Notes: generated from the letters alone by a model not told the origin. A stretch of 64,000 bases of DNA from Roseococcus microcysteis (GCF_014764365.1 NZ_CP061718.1:2744501-2808500); one strand, 5' to 3'. Positions 1-9,106 are shown, counted from the stretch's first letter. Program-made: numbers and translations.

Positions 1-282
1 CGGAACTACACGGGCGACCGGCCGGACGAATACAACGGCATGCCCATGCACCGGGGCCTGGGGCCGCATCTGCGCGGCACGACGCCGGCCATCCGTGGGC
101 TGGGGGCCATCGCGCACCCTTCCACCTTCGGCCATGGCGGCGTGGGGTCGTCCTATTGCTGGGCGGACCCGGCCTCGGGCGTCAGCTTCGCCTTCCTGTC
201 CAACACGCGGCAGAGCGAGGAATTCCACGGGCCGCGCATGGACACGCTCAGCACCATGGCCCACGCGGCCATCATTTCGTGA
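1..282 (+). CDS. Serine hydrolase of the beta-lactamase fold, C-terminal fragment
   Basis: The frame is open from the first base, so the gene begins outside the window and only its last 93 codons are present. Residues 43-49 read FGHGGVG and are followed by a hydrophobic strand ending in FLSN. This matches the HGG box that replaces KTG in class C beta-lactamase/EstB-type serine hydrolases and ends in the last core strand. The catalytic Ser-x-x-Lys motif would lie upstream and cannot be checked, so the substrate (ester or peptide) is unknown. The stop codon overlaps the 3' end of convergent parB by 11 bases. Confidence 0.72.
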   Translation, partial: RNYTGDRPDEYNGMPMHRGLGPHLRGTTPAIRGLGAIAHPSTFGHGGVGSSYCWADPASGVSFAFLSNTRQSEEFHGPRMDTLSTMAHAAIIS

Positions 283-1123
283 GGAGGCGGACGATGCCGT
301 CGAGCTGGTCCAGATCCTTGTAGGACAGGACCACCTGCCCCCCGCGCGGCCCGTGCTTGATGGCGACCTTGAGGCCCAGATGCGCGGTGATCTTCTGCTC
401 GATCGCGCGGGTGTCGGCGTCGGAGCGGGGGGCGCGCGGGGCGGGGGGCAGGTTGCGGCTGGCGGCCAGCGCCTCAGCCTGGCGGACGTTCAGGCCACGG
501 TCCACCACCTGCAAGGCAAGGCCCACCGGGTCCTTGGCGGTGAGCAGGGCACGGGCGTGGCCGGCGGTGAGTGCGCCCTCGCGCAGCAATTCGCGCACAC
601 GATCGGGCAGTTGCAGCAGGCGCAGCGTGTTGGCGATGTGCGGGCGGCTCTTGCCCACGGCGCGGGCCAGGGCGTCCTGCGTCAGGCCGAATTGCTCGAC
701 GAGGCGGCCATAGCCTTCGGCCTCCTCCAGCGCGTTCAAATCCTGGCGCTGGAGGTTTTCGACGAGGCCGGCGGCCATGGCCTCGCGGTCGGAGAGGTCG
801 CGCACCAGGGCGGGCACTTCGTGCAGGCCCGCGGCCTGGGCGGCGCGCCAGCGGCGCTCGCCGCCGATGATCTCGAAGCGCTGGCCACGGCTGGATTTCA
901 GCGGGCGCACCAGGATGGGTTGCAGCACGCCATGCTCGCGGATGGAGCCGGCGAGTTCGGCCAGCGCCGCTTCGTCCATGGCCTCGCGCGGCTGGAAGGC
1001 ACCGGGTTCGATGGACGCAACAGGGAGGTGGCGCAGGCCTGGGGTGTTGGCCCCGGTGCTGGCAGCCGCGGCATCGCCCAGCAGGGCCGAGAGGCCACGG
1101 CCCAAAGCGGGGGGCTTGCTCAT
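272..1123 (-). CDS. parB: Chromosome-partitioning protein ParB (CTPase clamp)
   Basis: This 283-residue protein loads onto parS as a CTP-dependent sliding clamp and guides origin segregation with ParA. It starts with the typical LGRGLSALLG segment (residues 7-16, ParA-contacting). It carries the CTP-binding GERRWRAA box at 88-95, the ENLQRQDLN box at about 122-130, and a helix-turn-helix for parS at about 147-170. The C-terminal part is a dimerisation domain. The start overlaps the parA stop by 4 bases, so the two genes are translationally coupled. Two parS sites lie about 1.4 kb upstream in rsmG/mnmG. Confidence 0.96.
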   Translation of the reverse strand: MSKPPALGRGLSALLGDAAAASTGANTPGLRHLPVASIEPGAFQPREAMDEAALAELAGSIREHGVLQPILVRPLKSSRGQRFEIIGGERRWRAAQAAGLHEVPALVRDLSDREAMAAGLVENLQRQDLNALEEAEGYGRLVEQFGLTQDALARAVGKSRPHIANTLRLLQLPDRVRELLREGALTAGHARALLTAKDPVGLALQVVDRGLNVRQAEALAASRNLPPAPRAPRSDADTRAIEQKITAHLGLKVAIKHGPRGGQVVLSYKDLDQLDGIVRLLTK

Positions 1124-1938
1124 GCGGTGGCCTCCTGGCGGAGCCGCGCGCGATGGCGGCGGAGGAATTCGGCGGCAAGGCGGGTGTAGGCGTCGGCCCC
1201 GGGCGAGCGGGGGTCGTAGAGCGTCACGGGCAGGCCGTGCGACGGCGCCTCGGAGACGCGGACGTTGCGGGGGATGACCGTCTCATAGACCTGCTGCTTG
1301 AAGAAGCCGCGGACGTCATTCTCCACCGCCTCGGAGAGGTTGTTGCGGCGGTCCAGCATGGTGAGCACGATGCCTTCCAGGCGCAGCACGGGGTTGAAGC
1401 CGCCGCGCACCCGTTCCAGCGTCTGCATGATCTGGGACATGCCCTCCAGCGCGTAGAACTCGGCCTGGAGGGGGACCATGACGGCCTCGGCCGCCACCAG
1501 CGCGTTCAGGGTGAGAAGGCCGAGCGAGGGCGGGCAGTCCAGCAGCACCCAGTCCACGCCGCGCAGCCGTTCGGCGCCGGCCTCGATCGCGGTCTTCAGG
1601 CGGGATTCACGGCGGGAAAGGTCGGCCAACTCCAGCTCGGCACCGGCCAAATCCTGGTCGGCGGGCACGAGATGGAGGTTCTTCACGGCGGTGGGGCGAA
1701 TGACCTCGGCCAGGGGGCGGCCATCGATCAGCAGGGCGTAGCTGCCCGCGCCACGATCCGCGCGCGCGACGCCAAGCCCGGTGGAGGCATTGCCCTGCGG
1801 GTCGAGGTCGATCAGCAGCACCTTCTGCCGCGCGGCGAGGGCCGCGGCCAGGTTCACGGCGGTCGTGGTTTTGCCCACGCCACCCTTCTGGTTGGCGAGG
1901 GCAAGGATGCGCGGCGGCGGGGTGTCAGACGACTTCAG
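1120..1938 (-). CDS. parA: Chromosome-partitioning ATPase ParA (probable CTG start)
   Basis: This is a deviant Walker ATPase that positions ParB-parS complexes on the nucleoid. The P-loop KGGVGKTT and the DLDPQGN motif are present. The P-loop is essential, but the first ATG/GTG/TTG in frame (GTG at 1878) lies inside it. The frame stays open upstream to a TGA just before 1938, and the only standard or near-standard start there is CTG at 1936-1938. That start gives 272 residues beginning [17 protein letters not shown] with the P-loop at 18-25. It would overlap the rsmG 3' end by 14 bases, which fits coupling. The function is certain; the start is inferred. Confidence 0.92.
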   Translation of the reverse strand: MKSSDTPPPRILALANQKGGVGKTTTAVNLAAALAARQKVLLIDLDPQGNASTGLGVARADRGAGSYALLIDGRPLAEVIRPTAVKNLHLVPADQDLAGAELELADLSRRESRLKTAIEAGAERLRGVDWVLLDCPPSLGLLTLNALVAAEAVMVPLQAEFYALEGMSQIMQTLERVRGGFNPVLRLEGIVLTMLDRRNNLSEAVENDVRGFFKQQVYETVIPRNVRVSEAPSHGLPVTLYDPRSPGADAYTRLAAEFLRRHRARLRQEATA

Positions 1939-2542
1939 GGCGAATCTCGCTCAGCCGGAAAATGGTGGCAGCAGCGTCCGTCCGGCTCGCGAACCGCTCG
2001 ACTTGCATAAACCAATGCGGCGCGGCGGCCGTCAACTCCGCTTCGGCGGTTCTGCCCTTCGGAAAGACCGCGACGCCACCTGGGGCCAGCAGGCGCGCGG
2101 CATGCGGCAGCAGATCCGTCAGGGGCGCGAGGGCGCGGGCGGTGAGGACGGCGAGTGGCGGCAATTGCGCGGCCTCGATGCGGCGCGGGTGGACGCGCAC
2201 ATGGGGCAGGCCAAGCTGGCGCGTCGCTTCCATCAGAAAGGCGGATTTGCGCCGGTCCGATTCGACGAGGTGCGTTTCCTGCGCGCGTGCTATGGCGATC
2301 ACGAGGCCTGGCAGCCCGCCGCCGGAGCCAAGGTCCGCCAGCGGGCCATCGGGCAGCAGCGGAAGAAGCTGCCAGCCATCGAGGATGTGGCGCTGCCACA
2401 GCACCTCCTCCGGTGCGTTCGCCACGAGGTTGATGCGGCTGTTCCATTCCAACAGCAGGCGCAGATAGGCGCGCAGCCTGGCCTCTGTTTCACGTGAAAC
2501 AGGGTGATCCGGGGGCGGGTCAGGCTGTTTCACGTGAAACAC
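1925..2542 (-). CDS. rsmG: 16S rRNA (guanine527-N7)-methyltransferase RsmG (GidB)
   Basis: This 205-residue SAM-dependent enzyme makes m7G527 in 16S rRNA. The SAM-binding loop [10 protein letters not shown] is at residues 70-79, and RHILDG at 51-56 is the usual N-terminal family signature. Translation starts with GTG at 2542 inside the upstream mnmG gene (23-base overlap). The first codons read FHVK because they run through a parS site. A second parS encodes VSRET at residues 15-19. It lies in the mnmG-rsmG-parA-parB order common in alphaproteobacteria. Confidence 0.95.
   Translation of the reverse strand: MFHVKQPDPPPDHPVSRETEARLRAYLRLLLEWNSRINLVANAPEEVLWQRHILDGWQLLPLLPDGPLADLGSGGGLPGLVIAIARAQETHLVESDRRKSAFLMEATRQLGLPHVRVHPRRIEAAQLPPLAVLTARALAPLTDLLPHAARLLAPGGVAVFPKGRTAEAELTAAAPHWFMQVERFASRTDAAATIFRLSEIRPEVV
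2486..2501. promoter_or_regulatory. parS centromere site 1 (inside rsmG)
   Basis: The 16-base palindrome TGTTTCACGTGAAACA is identical to the established chromosomal parS consensus. It lies within the rsmG coding region, where it encodes VSRET. It is the loading site for the ParB encoded 1.4 kb away. Confidence 0.93.
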
Positions 2543-4397
2543 GCATTTGGCGCCGGAGGTGGACGGCGAGGGCGGCGAGGGCGGCGGGCGTTACGCCAGG
2601 AAGCCGCCCGGCGCTGCCCAGGGTGGCGGGGCGGGCGCGGTGCAGACGGTCCCGCATTTCGTTGGAGAGGCCGGCGATGGCGGCGAAGTCAATGTCGGGC
2701 GGGATGGTCAGGGCCTCCTCCCGTTCCAGCATTGCGCGCTCCGCCGCGTGGCGGTCGAGGTAGGGGGCGTAGAGGGCTTCCGCTTCGAGATAGGTGCGGA
2801 CCCGCGGCGACAGCTCCGCCAGCCACGGGAAAAGGGCCTCGATCGCGGCGCTCCCGGCGGCGGGCAGCGCCAGCACGTCGAACAGGCTGCGCCAACGGCC
2901 GTCCTGGTTGATGGCGATGCCGGCCGCCAGATACTGGGCCGGCGTCGCGCCTTCCGCGCGGGCGCGGGCCAGGGCATCCTCCGCCGCCCGCGCGAAGGCC
3001 TGGTGCGCGGCGGCGCGGGCCGGGCCGACGCAGCCCCAGGCCAGGCCATGGGAGGTCAGACGCATCCCCGCATTGTCCGCCCGCAGGCTGAGCCGGTATT
3101 CGGAGCGCGCAGTGAGCATACGGTAGGGTTCGCTGACGCCGTGCAGGGTCAGGTCGTCCACGAGCACGCCCAGATAGGCCTCGGCCCGCGTCAGGGTCGC
3201 CGGCGTCTCCCCGCCGCCCGCCCGATGTGCCGCGTTCACGCCCGCGAGCAGCCCCTGAGCTGCGGCCTCCTCATAGCCCGTGGTGCCGTTGATCTGCCCG
3301 GCCAGGAAGAGGCGTGGCAAGGCGCGGCACTCCAGCGTGGGCCACAGCGCGCGAGGGTCCACATGGTCGTATTCGATGGCATAGCCGGGGCGCAGGATGG
3401 TGGCGCGCTCCAGCCCTGGAATGGACGCCACCAGCGCGGCCTGGACCTCCTCAGGCAGGCTGGTCGAGATGCCGTTGGGATAGACGGTGGGGTCATCCAG
3501 CCCCTCGGGTTCCAGGAAGATCTGGTGCCGCGGCTTGTCCGCGAAGCGCACCACCTTGTCCTCGACCGAGGGGCAGTAGCGTGGCCCCACCCCCTCGATC
3601 CGCCCGCCATAGACGGCCGAGAGGTGCAGGCTGCCGCGAATGATCTCATGCGTGCGGGCGGTGGTGTGGGTGATGCCGCATTCCACCTGACGGTTGGTGA
3701 TGCGCTCCGTCATCCAGGAAAGCGGCTCCGGCGCCGCGTCGCCCGGCTGAGATTCCAGCGCGGCCCAGTCGATGGTACGGCCATCCAGGCGGGGCGGCGT
3801 GCCTGTCTTGAGGCGCGCCAGGGGCAGGCCCAGGCGTTCCAGGGCCAGGGCCAGCCCCACCGCCGGCGCCTCGTCCACGCGCCCGGCGGGGATGCGCCTC
3901 TCGCCGATATGGATCATGCCGCGCAGGAAGGTGCCGGTCGTGATGACCAGCGCGCCGCAGCCGATGCGGCGGCCGGAAGCAGTCAGCACGCCAGTCAGTG
4001 CGCCATCTTCCAGCAGCAGGTCTTCCGCCGGATCACCGAGCACGGTCAGCCCGGGCGTCTCGGCCAGCAGCGCGGCCACCGCCTGCCGATAGAGCTTGCG
4101 GTCCGCCTGGGCGCGCGGCCCGCGCACGGCCGGGCCCTTGCTGCGGTTCAGCAATTTGAAGTGGATGCCGGCGGCGTCGGCGGCGCGGCCCATGATGCCG
4201 TCCAGCGCGTCCACCTCGCGCACCAGATGGCCCTTGCCGATGCCGCCGATGGCGGGGTTGCAGGACATCTCGCCCAGGCGGGCCGGGTCATGGGTCAGCA
4301 GCAGGGTGCGCGCGCCGCAGCGCGAAGCGGCCGCCGCCGCCTCGCAGCCGGCATGGCCGCCGCCCACCACCACCACGTCGAAGCGCATGTCGAACAT
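2520..4397 (-). CDS. mnmG: tRNA uridine 5-carboxymethylaminomethyl modification enzyme MnmG (GidA)
   Basis: This FAD enzyme works with MnmE to make the cmnm5 group on wobble uridine 34 of certain tRNAs. It has 625 residues, the usual length. The dinucleotide-binding motif [10 protein letters not shown] is at residues 10-19, followed by the family signatures [12 protein letters not shown] and [10 protein letters not shown]. The C-terminal end reads VSRETA because it crosses a parS palindrome. It lies 18 bases downstream of mnmE, so the two partners are probably co-transcribed. Confidence 0.97.
   Translation of the reverse strand: MFDMRFDVVVVGGGHAGCEAAAAASRCGARTLLLTHDPARLGEMSCNPAIGGIGKGHLVREVDALDGIMGRAADAAGIHFKLLNRSKGPAVRGPRAQADRKLYRQAVAALLAETPGLTVLGDPAEDLLLEDGALTGVLTASGRRIGCGALVITTGTFLRGMIHIGERRIPAGRVDEAPAVGLALALERLGLPLARLKTGTPPRLDGRTIDWAALESQPGDAAPEPLSWMTERITNRQVECGITHTTARTHEIIRGSLHLSAVYGGRIEGVGPRYCPSVEDKVVRFADKPRHQIFLEPEGLDDPTVYPNGISTSLPEEVQAALVASIPGLERATILRPGYAIEYDHVDPRALWPTLECRALPRLFLAGQINGTTGYEEAAAQGLLAGVNAAHRAGGGETPATLTRAEAYLGVLVDDLTLHGVSEPYRMLTARSEYRLSLRADNAGMRLTSHGLAWGCVGPARAAAHQAFARAAEDALARARAEGATPAQYLAAGIAINQDGRWRSLFDVLALPAAGSAAIEALFPWLAELSPRVRTYLEAEALYAPYLDRHAAERAMLEREEALTIPPDIDFAAIAGLSNEMRDRLHRARPATLGSAGRLPGVTPAALAALAVHLRRQMRVSRETA
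2526..2541. promoter_or_regulatory. parS centromere site 2 (mnmG/rsmG overlap)
   Basis: This is a second perfect copy of TGTTTCACGTGAAACA, starting 40 bases from the first. It is read in two frames at once: as VSRET at the MnmG C-terminus and as FHVK at the RsmG N-terminus. Confidence 0.93.
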
Positions 4398-4415
4398 GCG
4401 GGGGCTATAGCACCG

Positions 4416-5708
4416 CTACTTGCCGATGCAGAACTCGCCGAACACCAGGTCCAGCACCTGCTCCACATCCACCCGCCCCGTCAGCCGCGACAGGCCGCGC
4501 AGCGCGCCGCGCAGCGCTTCCGCGCGCAGCTCGGGCATGGGGGCGGAGGGCAGGCGGTCGAGCCATTCCACCGTCTCGCCCAGGGCGGCGCGGTGGCGGG
4601 GGCGGGTCAGGCCGGCGTCGTCGGAGAGCCCGGCCCGCGCCCGCACGGCCGCCTCCAGCGCCGCGCGCAGCGCGGGCAGGCCGTCACCCGTGCGGGCGGA
4701 GACGGCCAGGGCGCCGGCCATGGGCCTGCCCGGCAGGTCTGATTTGGTGGCCACGAGCAGCGCCTCGGGGCCTTGCAGCGCCAGGGTGGCGGCATCCGGC
4801 GCGGCATCCGCCGCGAAGGCCAGCAGGCGCAGATCGGCCGCCTCGGCCCGGGCCAGGGCGCGACGCACCCCTTCGGCCTCGATCTCGTCCGCCGTCTCGC
4901 GCAGCCCGGCCGTGTCCGCCAGCGTCACCGGCACGCCGCCCAGTTCGAGGCGCACCTCCACCACATCGCGCGTGGTGCCGGCGCGGGCGGAGACGATGGC
5001 GGCCTCGCGCTCCGCCAGCGCGTTCAGCAACGAGGATTTTCCGGCGTTCGGCGCGCCCAGGATGGCCACGGCCACGCCCTCGCGCAGGCGTTCGGCGCGC
5101 GGCGCCTCGGCCAGCAGGGCCGCCATCTCCGCGCGCAGGGCCAGGGCATCGGCCGTCACCTGGGCGTCCAGGTCGGAGGGCAGGTCCTCTTCCTCGAACT
5201 CGATGAAGGCCTCCTGCCGCGCCAGCAGCCGTGTCAGCCGCGCGGCCCACTCCGCATGACGCGCGGCCAGTCCGCCCTCGGCCTGGCGCAAGGCTTGGCG
5301 CCGCTGTGCCTCGGTCTCGGCGGCGATCAGGTCCGCGATGCCCTCCGCCGCCGTCAGGTCCAGCTTGCCGTTCAGGAAGGCACGGCGCGTGAATTCGCCG
5401 GGCTCGGCCGGGTGCAGGCCCAGCGCCACCAGCGCCTCCGCCACCGCCGCCACCACGGCGGGGCCGCCATGCAGGTGCAACTCCGCGCTGTCCTCGCCGG
5501 TGTAGGAGGCGGGGCCGGGGAACCACAGCACCAATGCTTGGTCCAGCACCACGCCGCCATGCCGCAGCCGCCGCAGGCTGGCCATGCGCGGCGTCGGCCG
5601 CCCGCCGGCCAGGGCTTCCAGCGCCGCGCCCGCGCCAGGCCCCGAGACGCGCATCACCGCCACCGCCGCCCGTCCCGCCCCGGAGGCGAGGGCGAAGATC
5701 GTCCTCAC
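4416..5708 (-). CDS. mnmE: tRNA modification GTPase MnmE (TrmE)
   Basis: This 430-residue GTPase partners MnmG in U34 modification. An N-terminal tetrahydrofolate-binding domain (about 1-115) is followed by a helical domain that holds the inserted G domain: P-loop GAPNAGKSS at 218-226, switch region GTTRD at about 244-248, DTAGL at 265-269, and TKSD later. The protein ends in FCIGK, the family's C-terminal C(I/L)GK with the functionally important cysteine. The start overlaps the stop of the minus-strand ferredoxin gene by 4 bases (ATGA). Confidence 0.97.
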   Translation of the reverse strand: MRTIFALASGAGRAAVAVMRVSGPGAGAALEALAGGRPTPRMASLRRLRHGGVVLDQALVLWFPGPASYTGEDSAELHLHGGPAVVAAVAEALVALGLHPAEPGEFTRRAFLNGKLDLTAAEGIADLIAAETEAQRRQALRQAEGGLAARHAEWAARLTRLLARQEAFIEFEEEDLPSDLDAQVTADALALRAEMAALLAEAPRAERLREGVAVAILGAPNAGKSSLLNALAEREAAIVSARAGTTRDVVEVRLELGGVPVTLADTAGLRETADEIEAEGVRRALARAEAADLRLLAFAADAAPDAATLALQGPEALLVATKSDLPGRPMAGALAVSARTGDGLPALRAALEAAVRARAGLSDDAGLTRPRHRAALGETVEWLDRLPSAPMPELRAEALRGALRGLSRLTGRVDVEQVLDLVFGEFCIGK

Positions 5709-6058
5709 GACTTCGGCGGCGGCACGTCCTTCTCGGTCAGCATCAGCCGCGTGGCGCGGCCGCCCGCTACGAGATGCGCCGAGAGGATCTCATCCACATC
5801 CGCTTCCGTTTGCGGGCGATACCAGACGCCTTCGGGATAGATGACGACGGCCGGGCCGAATTCGCAGCGGTCCAGGCAGCCCGCCATGTTCACGCGCACG
5901 CGCTTCAGGCTCAGTTCCTTCGCCCGCGCCTTCATGTAGTCGCGCAGCCGCTCGCTGCCCGCGGCCGCGCAGCTGCCGCGCCGATGCCCCTCCGCGCGGC
6001 GGTTGCAGCAGACGAAGACATGCGCGTCGAAGTAGAGCGGGGGGTCGGCCTCGGCCAT
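5705..6058 (-). CDS. (2Fe-2S) ferredoxin domain protein
   Basis: This 117-residue thioredoxin-fold ferredoxin is related to the NuoE-like/shethna family. Cysteines at about 17/18 and 30, and CLDRC at 61-65, fit the four-ligand 2Fe-2S pattern. The ATG at 6058 was chosen over longer options because AGGAG lies 8 bases upstream. It overlaps the mnmE start (ATGA), so both genes probably share a message. Its electron-transfer partner cannot be told from the sequence; co-occurrence with mnmE is only positional. Confidence 0.85.
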   Translation of the reverse strand: MAEADPPLYFDAHVFVCCNRRAEGHRRGSCAAAGSERLRDYMKARAKELSLKRVRVNMAGCLDRCEFGPAVVIYPEGVWYRPQTEADVDEILSAHLVAGGRATRLMLTEKDVPPPKS

Positions 6059-6185
6059 GGCAAGCTCCTGCATTCTCCATGCATGTAGCGGCGCCATGGC
6101 CCTGCGCCCAGGGGCTTGAAAACCCCCGCTTGACGCGCGCCCCCGCGGGGTGCTGCATCCCTCCGTCACTGCAATCTTGGGAAAC

Positions 6186-6656
6186 ATGCCTCAGCTCTCG
6201 CTGATGACACCGCTGGGTGAACTCACCCTCTCGGAGGAGGACGGCGCCCTTGTCGCCCTCGACTGGGGGCGGGGGCGGGACCAGTCGGCGACACCGCTGC
6301 TGCGCGAGGCGAGGGACCAGTTGCAGGATTATTTCGACGGGCGCCGCCTGCACTTCCAGCTTCCGCTGGCGCCGCACGGCACCCCCTACCAGCGCCGGGT
6401 CTGGGCCGCGCTCACCCGCATTCCGCCCGGCGAGACGCGCAGCTATGCCGACATCGCGCGCGAACTGGCCTCCGTGGCCCGCGCGGTGGGCCAGGCCAAT
6501 GGCGCGAACCCCATCCCCATCCTGATCCCCTGCCACCGCGTCGTGGCGGCGGGCGGGAAGCTGGGGGGCTATTCCGGCCTCGACGGCCCCAACACCAAGC
6601 GCTTCCTCCTCGACCATGAGGCGCGCCATCTCAATCCAGGAGCTTCCGCCCCGTGA
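6186..6656 (+). CDS. ogt: Methylated-DNA-[protein]-cysteine S-methyltransferase (Ogt type)
   Basis: This is a suicide repair protein that moves the alkyl group of O6-alkylguanine to its own cysteine. It has 156 residues from the ATG at 6186. The active site PCHRV is at 115-119, preceded by the helix-turn-helix region with SYADIARE at about 86-93. It has no Ada regulatory part; a separate Ada-type protein lies at 55965. An upstream GTG at 6150 would add 12 residues of no visible use. Its stop overlaps the next gene's GTG start by 4 bases. Confidence 0.93.
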   Translation: MPQLSLMTPLGELTLSEEDGALVALDWGRGRDQSATPLLREARDQLQDYFDGRRLHFQLPLAPHGTPYQRRVWAALTRIPPGETRSYADIARELASVARAVGQANGANPIPILIPCHRVVAAGGKLGGYSGLDGPNTKRFLLDHEARHLNPGASAP

Positions 6657-7627
6657 ACCACAGCATCCGCATCCATGAGCATGGCGGCCCCGAGCAACTG
6701 GTGTGGGAGGAAGTGCCGCTCCCCGCGCCCAAGCCCGGCGAGGCGCTGGTCCGCCACAAGGCCGTGGGCCTGAACTTCATTGACGTTTATTTCCGCACCG
6801 GCCTCTACAAGCTGCCCAGCCTGCCGGCCACCATCGGCATGGAGGGCGCGGGCGTCGTCGAGGCCATCGGCGAGGGTGTGACCGAAGTCGCCGTCGGCGA
6901 CCGCGTGGCCTATGCCTCCGGCCCCGTCGGCGCCTATGCCGAGGCCCGCACCATCAAGGCCGACCGCCTGGTGAAGATGCCGGACGCCATCGGCTTCGAG
7001 GACGCGGCGGCCATGATGCTCCAGGGCATGACGGCGCAATACCTGCTGCGCACCACCTACCGCGTGAAGGCCGGCGAGACGATCCTGGTGCACGCGGCGG
7101 CCGGTGGCGTGGGCCTCATCATGTGCCAATGGGCGAAGCACCTGGGCGCCACCGTCATCGGCACCGTCAGCACGGAGGCGAAGGCTGAGCTCGCCCGCGC
7201 GCATGGCGCCGACCACGTCGTGCTGACGAGCGAGGACCTTCCCTCCGCGGTGAAGAAGATCACCGGCGGCGCGATGGTGCCCGTGGTCTATGACAGCGTG
7301 GGCCGCGACACCTTCATGCCCTCGCTCGACTGCCTGGCGCCGCTGGGCTTCATGGTCAGCTACGGCAATGCCTCGGGCCCCGTGCCGCCGTTTGATATCG
7401 GCGTGCTGGCCGCCAAGGGCTCGCTCTACCTCACGCGCCCCACGCTCGCCTCCTACACCGCCAAGCGCGAGGATCTGGTGGCGGTGGCGAACGACCTGTT
7501 CGACGTCGTCGCCAAGGGCGCGGTGAAGATGAATGTGAACCAGCGCTACCCTCTGAAGGACGCCGCGCAGGCGCACAGGGACCTGGAGGCGCGCAAGACC
7601 ACGGGCAGCACCGTCCTGCTGCCCTGA
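6653..7627 (+). CDS. NADPH:quinone oxidoreductase, zinc-independent MDR family
   Basis: This 324-residue protein has the medium-chain dehydrogenase/reductase layout: a GroES-like domain (to about 120) and a Rossmann domain with the AAAGGVG nucleotide-binding loop around residue 150. NFIDVYFRTGLY and GMEGAGVV match QorA-type enzymes, which reduce quinones or enones with NADPH. The zinc-ligand cysteines of alcohol dehydrogenases are absent. GTG start, overlapping ogt by 4 bases; the pair may respond together to electrophile stress, which is inference. Confidence 0.92.
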   Translation: MNHSIRIHEHGGPEQLVWEEVPLPAPKPGEALVRHKAVGLNFIDVYFRTGLYKLPSLPATIGMEGAGVVEAIGEGVTEVAVGDRVAYASGPVGAYAEARTIKADRLVKMPDAIGFEDAAAMMLQGMTAQYLLRTTYRVKAGETILVHAAAGGVGLIMCQWAKHLGATVIGTVSTEAKAELARAHGADHVVLTSEDLPSAVKKITGGAMVPVVYDSVGRDTFMPSLDCLAPLGFMVSYGNASGPVPPFDIGVLAAKGSLYLTRPTLASYTAKREDLVAVANDLFDVVAKGAVKMNVNQRYPLKDAAQAHRDLEARKTTGSTVLLP

Positions 7628-7654
7628 AGCGAGCCTGAAGCGCTGGTGGCCCCG

Positions 7655-8026
7655 TCAGGCTTCGGAGCGCTTCGCGGCGCGCCGCAGCACCGCGCAGAGC
7701 CGCGAAAAGCTCAGCCAGAAGGCGCCATGGCCCGGCGCGTCATCGGCGCGGCCATTCACCAGCGGCTCACCCCGCCGGAGCAGGCCCAGCCGTGATTCGA
7801 CGCGGCCGCGCATGTTCTCCAGGAAGGCATCGGTCGCGGAGAGATATTGCTCCAGCACCTCCGCCGTGATCTCGATCTCGGCGTTGGAGCGGCCGGCCGT
7901 GGTGAAGCGCTTCAGGGCGCGCGTCTCGGCCAGCAGGGTCAGGTGCAGCTTGTGCAGCTCGGTCAGGTGGCGGGTCAGGCGCATCCGGGCCTCCCGCACC
8001 TCCTCCGCCGTGGCGTCGCCGGTCAT
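7655..8026 (-). CDS. Hypothetical helical protein
   Basis: This 123-residue protein has no family I recognise. It is almost wholly alpha-helical with heptad-like spacing (about residues 8-80) and no signal or membrane segment. The ATG at 8026 was chosen because GGAGG lies 6 bases upstream; a GTG at 8059 is less well placed. Convergent with the quinone reductase and divergent from the kinase-like gene. The role is unknown. Confidence 0.7.
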   Translation of the reverse strand: MTGDATAEEVREARMRLTRHLTELHKLHLTLLAETRALKRFTTAGRSNAEIEITAEVLEQYLSATDAFLENMRGRVESRLGLLRRGEPLVNGRADDAPGHGAFWLSFSRLCAVLRRAAKRSEA

Positions 8027-8100
8027 GCTGTCCTCCATTTCCGGGCGAGCGTGCGGCACCAGGCTTAACGGACGCTTATGATCCTCCCAGGAACGCCACC

Positions 8101-8610
8101 ATGCTCATTGTCTTCAGCGGCCTGCCGGGAACGGGCAAGACCACGATCTCGCGGGAGGTCGCGCGCCGCCGCCAGGCGATGCATCTGCGCATTGACGTGA
8201 TCGAGCAGGCCATCCGCAACGCCGGAGTGCTGGCGGGCGAGGTCGGCACCGCGGGCTACGCTGTTGCCAATGCCCTGGCCGAGGCCAACCTCGCCGCCGG
8301 CCTCACAGTGGTGGCGGATTGCGTGAACCCGGTTCGGGAAAGCCGAGAAGCTTGGCAGGCGGTGGCCGCACGAACGGGCGTTCCGCTGGTGCAGGTGCTG
8401 GTGGTCTGTTCCGACGCGGCGGAACACCGCCGCAGGGTCGAGGAACGGGTGTCGGACCTGCCGGGCCTCGTCCCGCCGGATTGGGCCGCGGTGACGCGGC
8501 GCCGGTTCGAGGCTTGGGACGGGCCGCATCTTCGCCTCGAGACGGCCTGGCTCAGCCCTGGAGAGGCTGTCGCGCGTGTTGAAGCCCATCTTGACGCCAT
8601 GCGGGGGTGA
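8101..8610 (+). CDS. AAA/zeta-toxin-like P-loop kinase
   Basis: This 169-residue P-loop protein has a Walker A motif GLPGTGKTT at 7-15, an LRID segment at about 29-32 and a DCVNP motif near 78-82. That arrangement matches the AAA_33 group of small-molecule kinases (chloramphenicol phosphotransferase, zeta-like). No antitoxin gene is adjacent, so a free-standing metabolite or nucleoside kinase is more likely than a toxin. An AGGA lies 7 bases before the ATG. The substrate is unknown. Confidence 0.82.
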   Translation: MLIVFSGLPGTGKTTISREVARRRQAMHLRIDVIEQAIRNAGVLAGEVGTAGYAVANALAEANLAAGLTVVADCVNPVRESREAWQAVAARTGVPLVQVLVVCSDAAEHRRRVEERVSDLPGLVPPDWAAVTRRRFEAWDGPHLRLETAWLSPGEAVARVEAHLDAMRG

Positions 8611-8632
8611 CCGCCGTGGCGGGGCGGCCGCG

Positions 8633-9052
8633 CTACCGGATCACCTCGAAATATCCAGTCTCCTCGTCCATCCGCCCATGCTCCTCCGTGCGGAAATCAT
8701 AGCGCGAGACGATGCCCAGCACCCTTCCCTCTTCCACCACCGGCAGGTGACGGAAGCCGCCATCATTCATCAGGCGCAGCGCCTCGATGGCGCGGTCCTG
8801 CGCGCGGAGCGTGGTGGGCGCCTTGGTCATCACCTGGCCGAGCGCGGTGCGGGCCGGGTCCATCTCGCGCGCCAGGCAGAGCACGGCGTCACGCCCCGTG
8901 AAGATGCCGGCCAGCTTGCCATGCTCCACCACCAGCACCGCCCCCACGCGGCGGCGGTGCATGGCGATGCAGGCTTCCTGCACGGTGGCGCCCGGTGGCA
9001 TGGCCAGCGGGTCCTGGTGGCGGACCATCTCCGCCATGGTGCGCGTCTTCAT
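8633..9052 (-). CDS. Tandem CBS-domain protein
   Basis: This 139-residue protein consists of two CBS motifs (about 8-60 and 72-125), each with the typical GIFTGRD or GIVSRYD loop. Stand-alone pairs of this kind bind adenine nucleotides and act as sensors or as regulatory subunits of partner enzymes. The ATG at 9052 is preceded by GGAGGG at a normal distance, while the frame extends further upstream without a better start. No partner enzyme is adjacent, so its target is unknown. Confidence 0.88.
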   Translation of the reverse strand: MKTRTMAEMVRHQDPLAMPPGATVQEACIAMHRRRVGAVLVVEHGKLAGIFTGRDAVLCLAREMDPARTALGQVMTKAPTTLRAQDRAIEALRLMNDGGFRHLPVVEEGRVLGIVSRYDFRTEEHGRMDEETGYFEVIR

Positions 9053-9106
9053 GTCTTGGCCCTCCCGAATGGCTGTGTCCGGGAGGATAACATGACAGGC
9101 GCGTGA

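Noticed and set aside
2547-4742. A 731-codon plus-strand open frame
   Set aside because: It lies opposite mnmG and part of mnmE, both certain genes, and shows no domain.
8101-8610. Zeta-type toxin of a toxin-antitoxin pair
   Set aside because: The P-loop kinase resembles zeta toxins loosely, but no small epsilon-like antitoxin gene is adjacent; a metabolite kinase is more likely.
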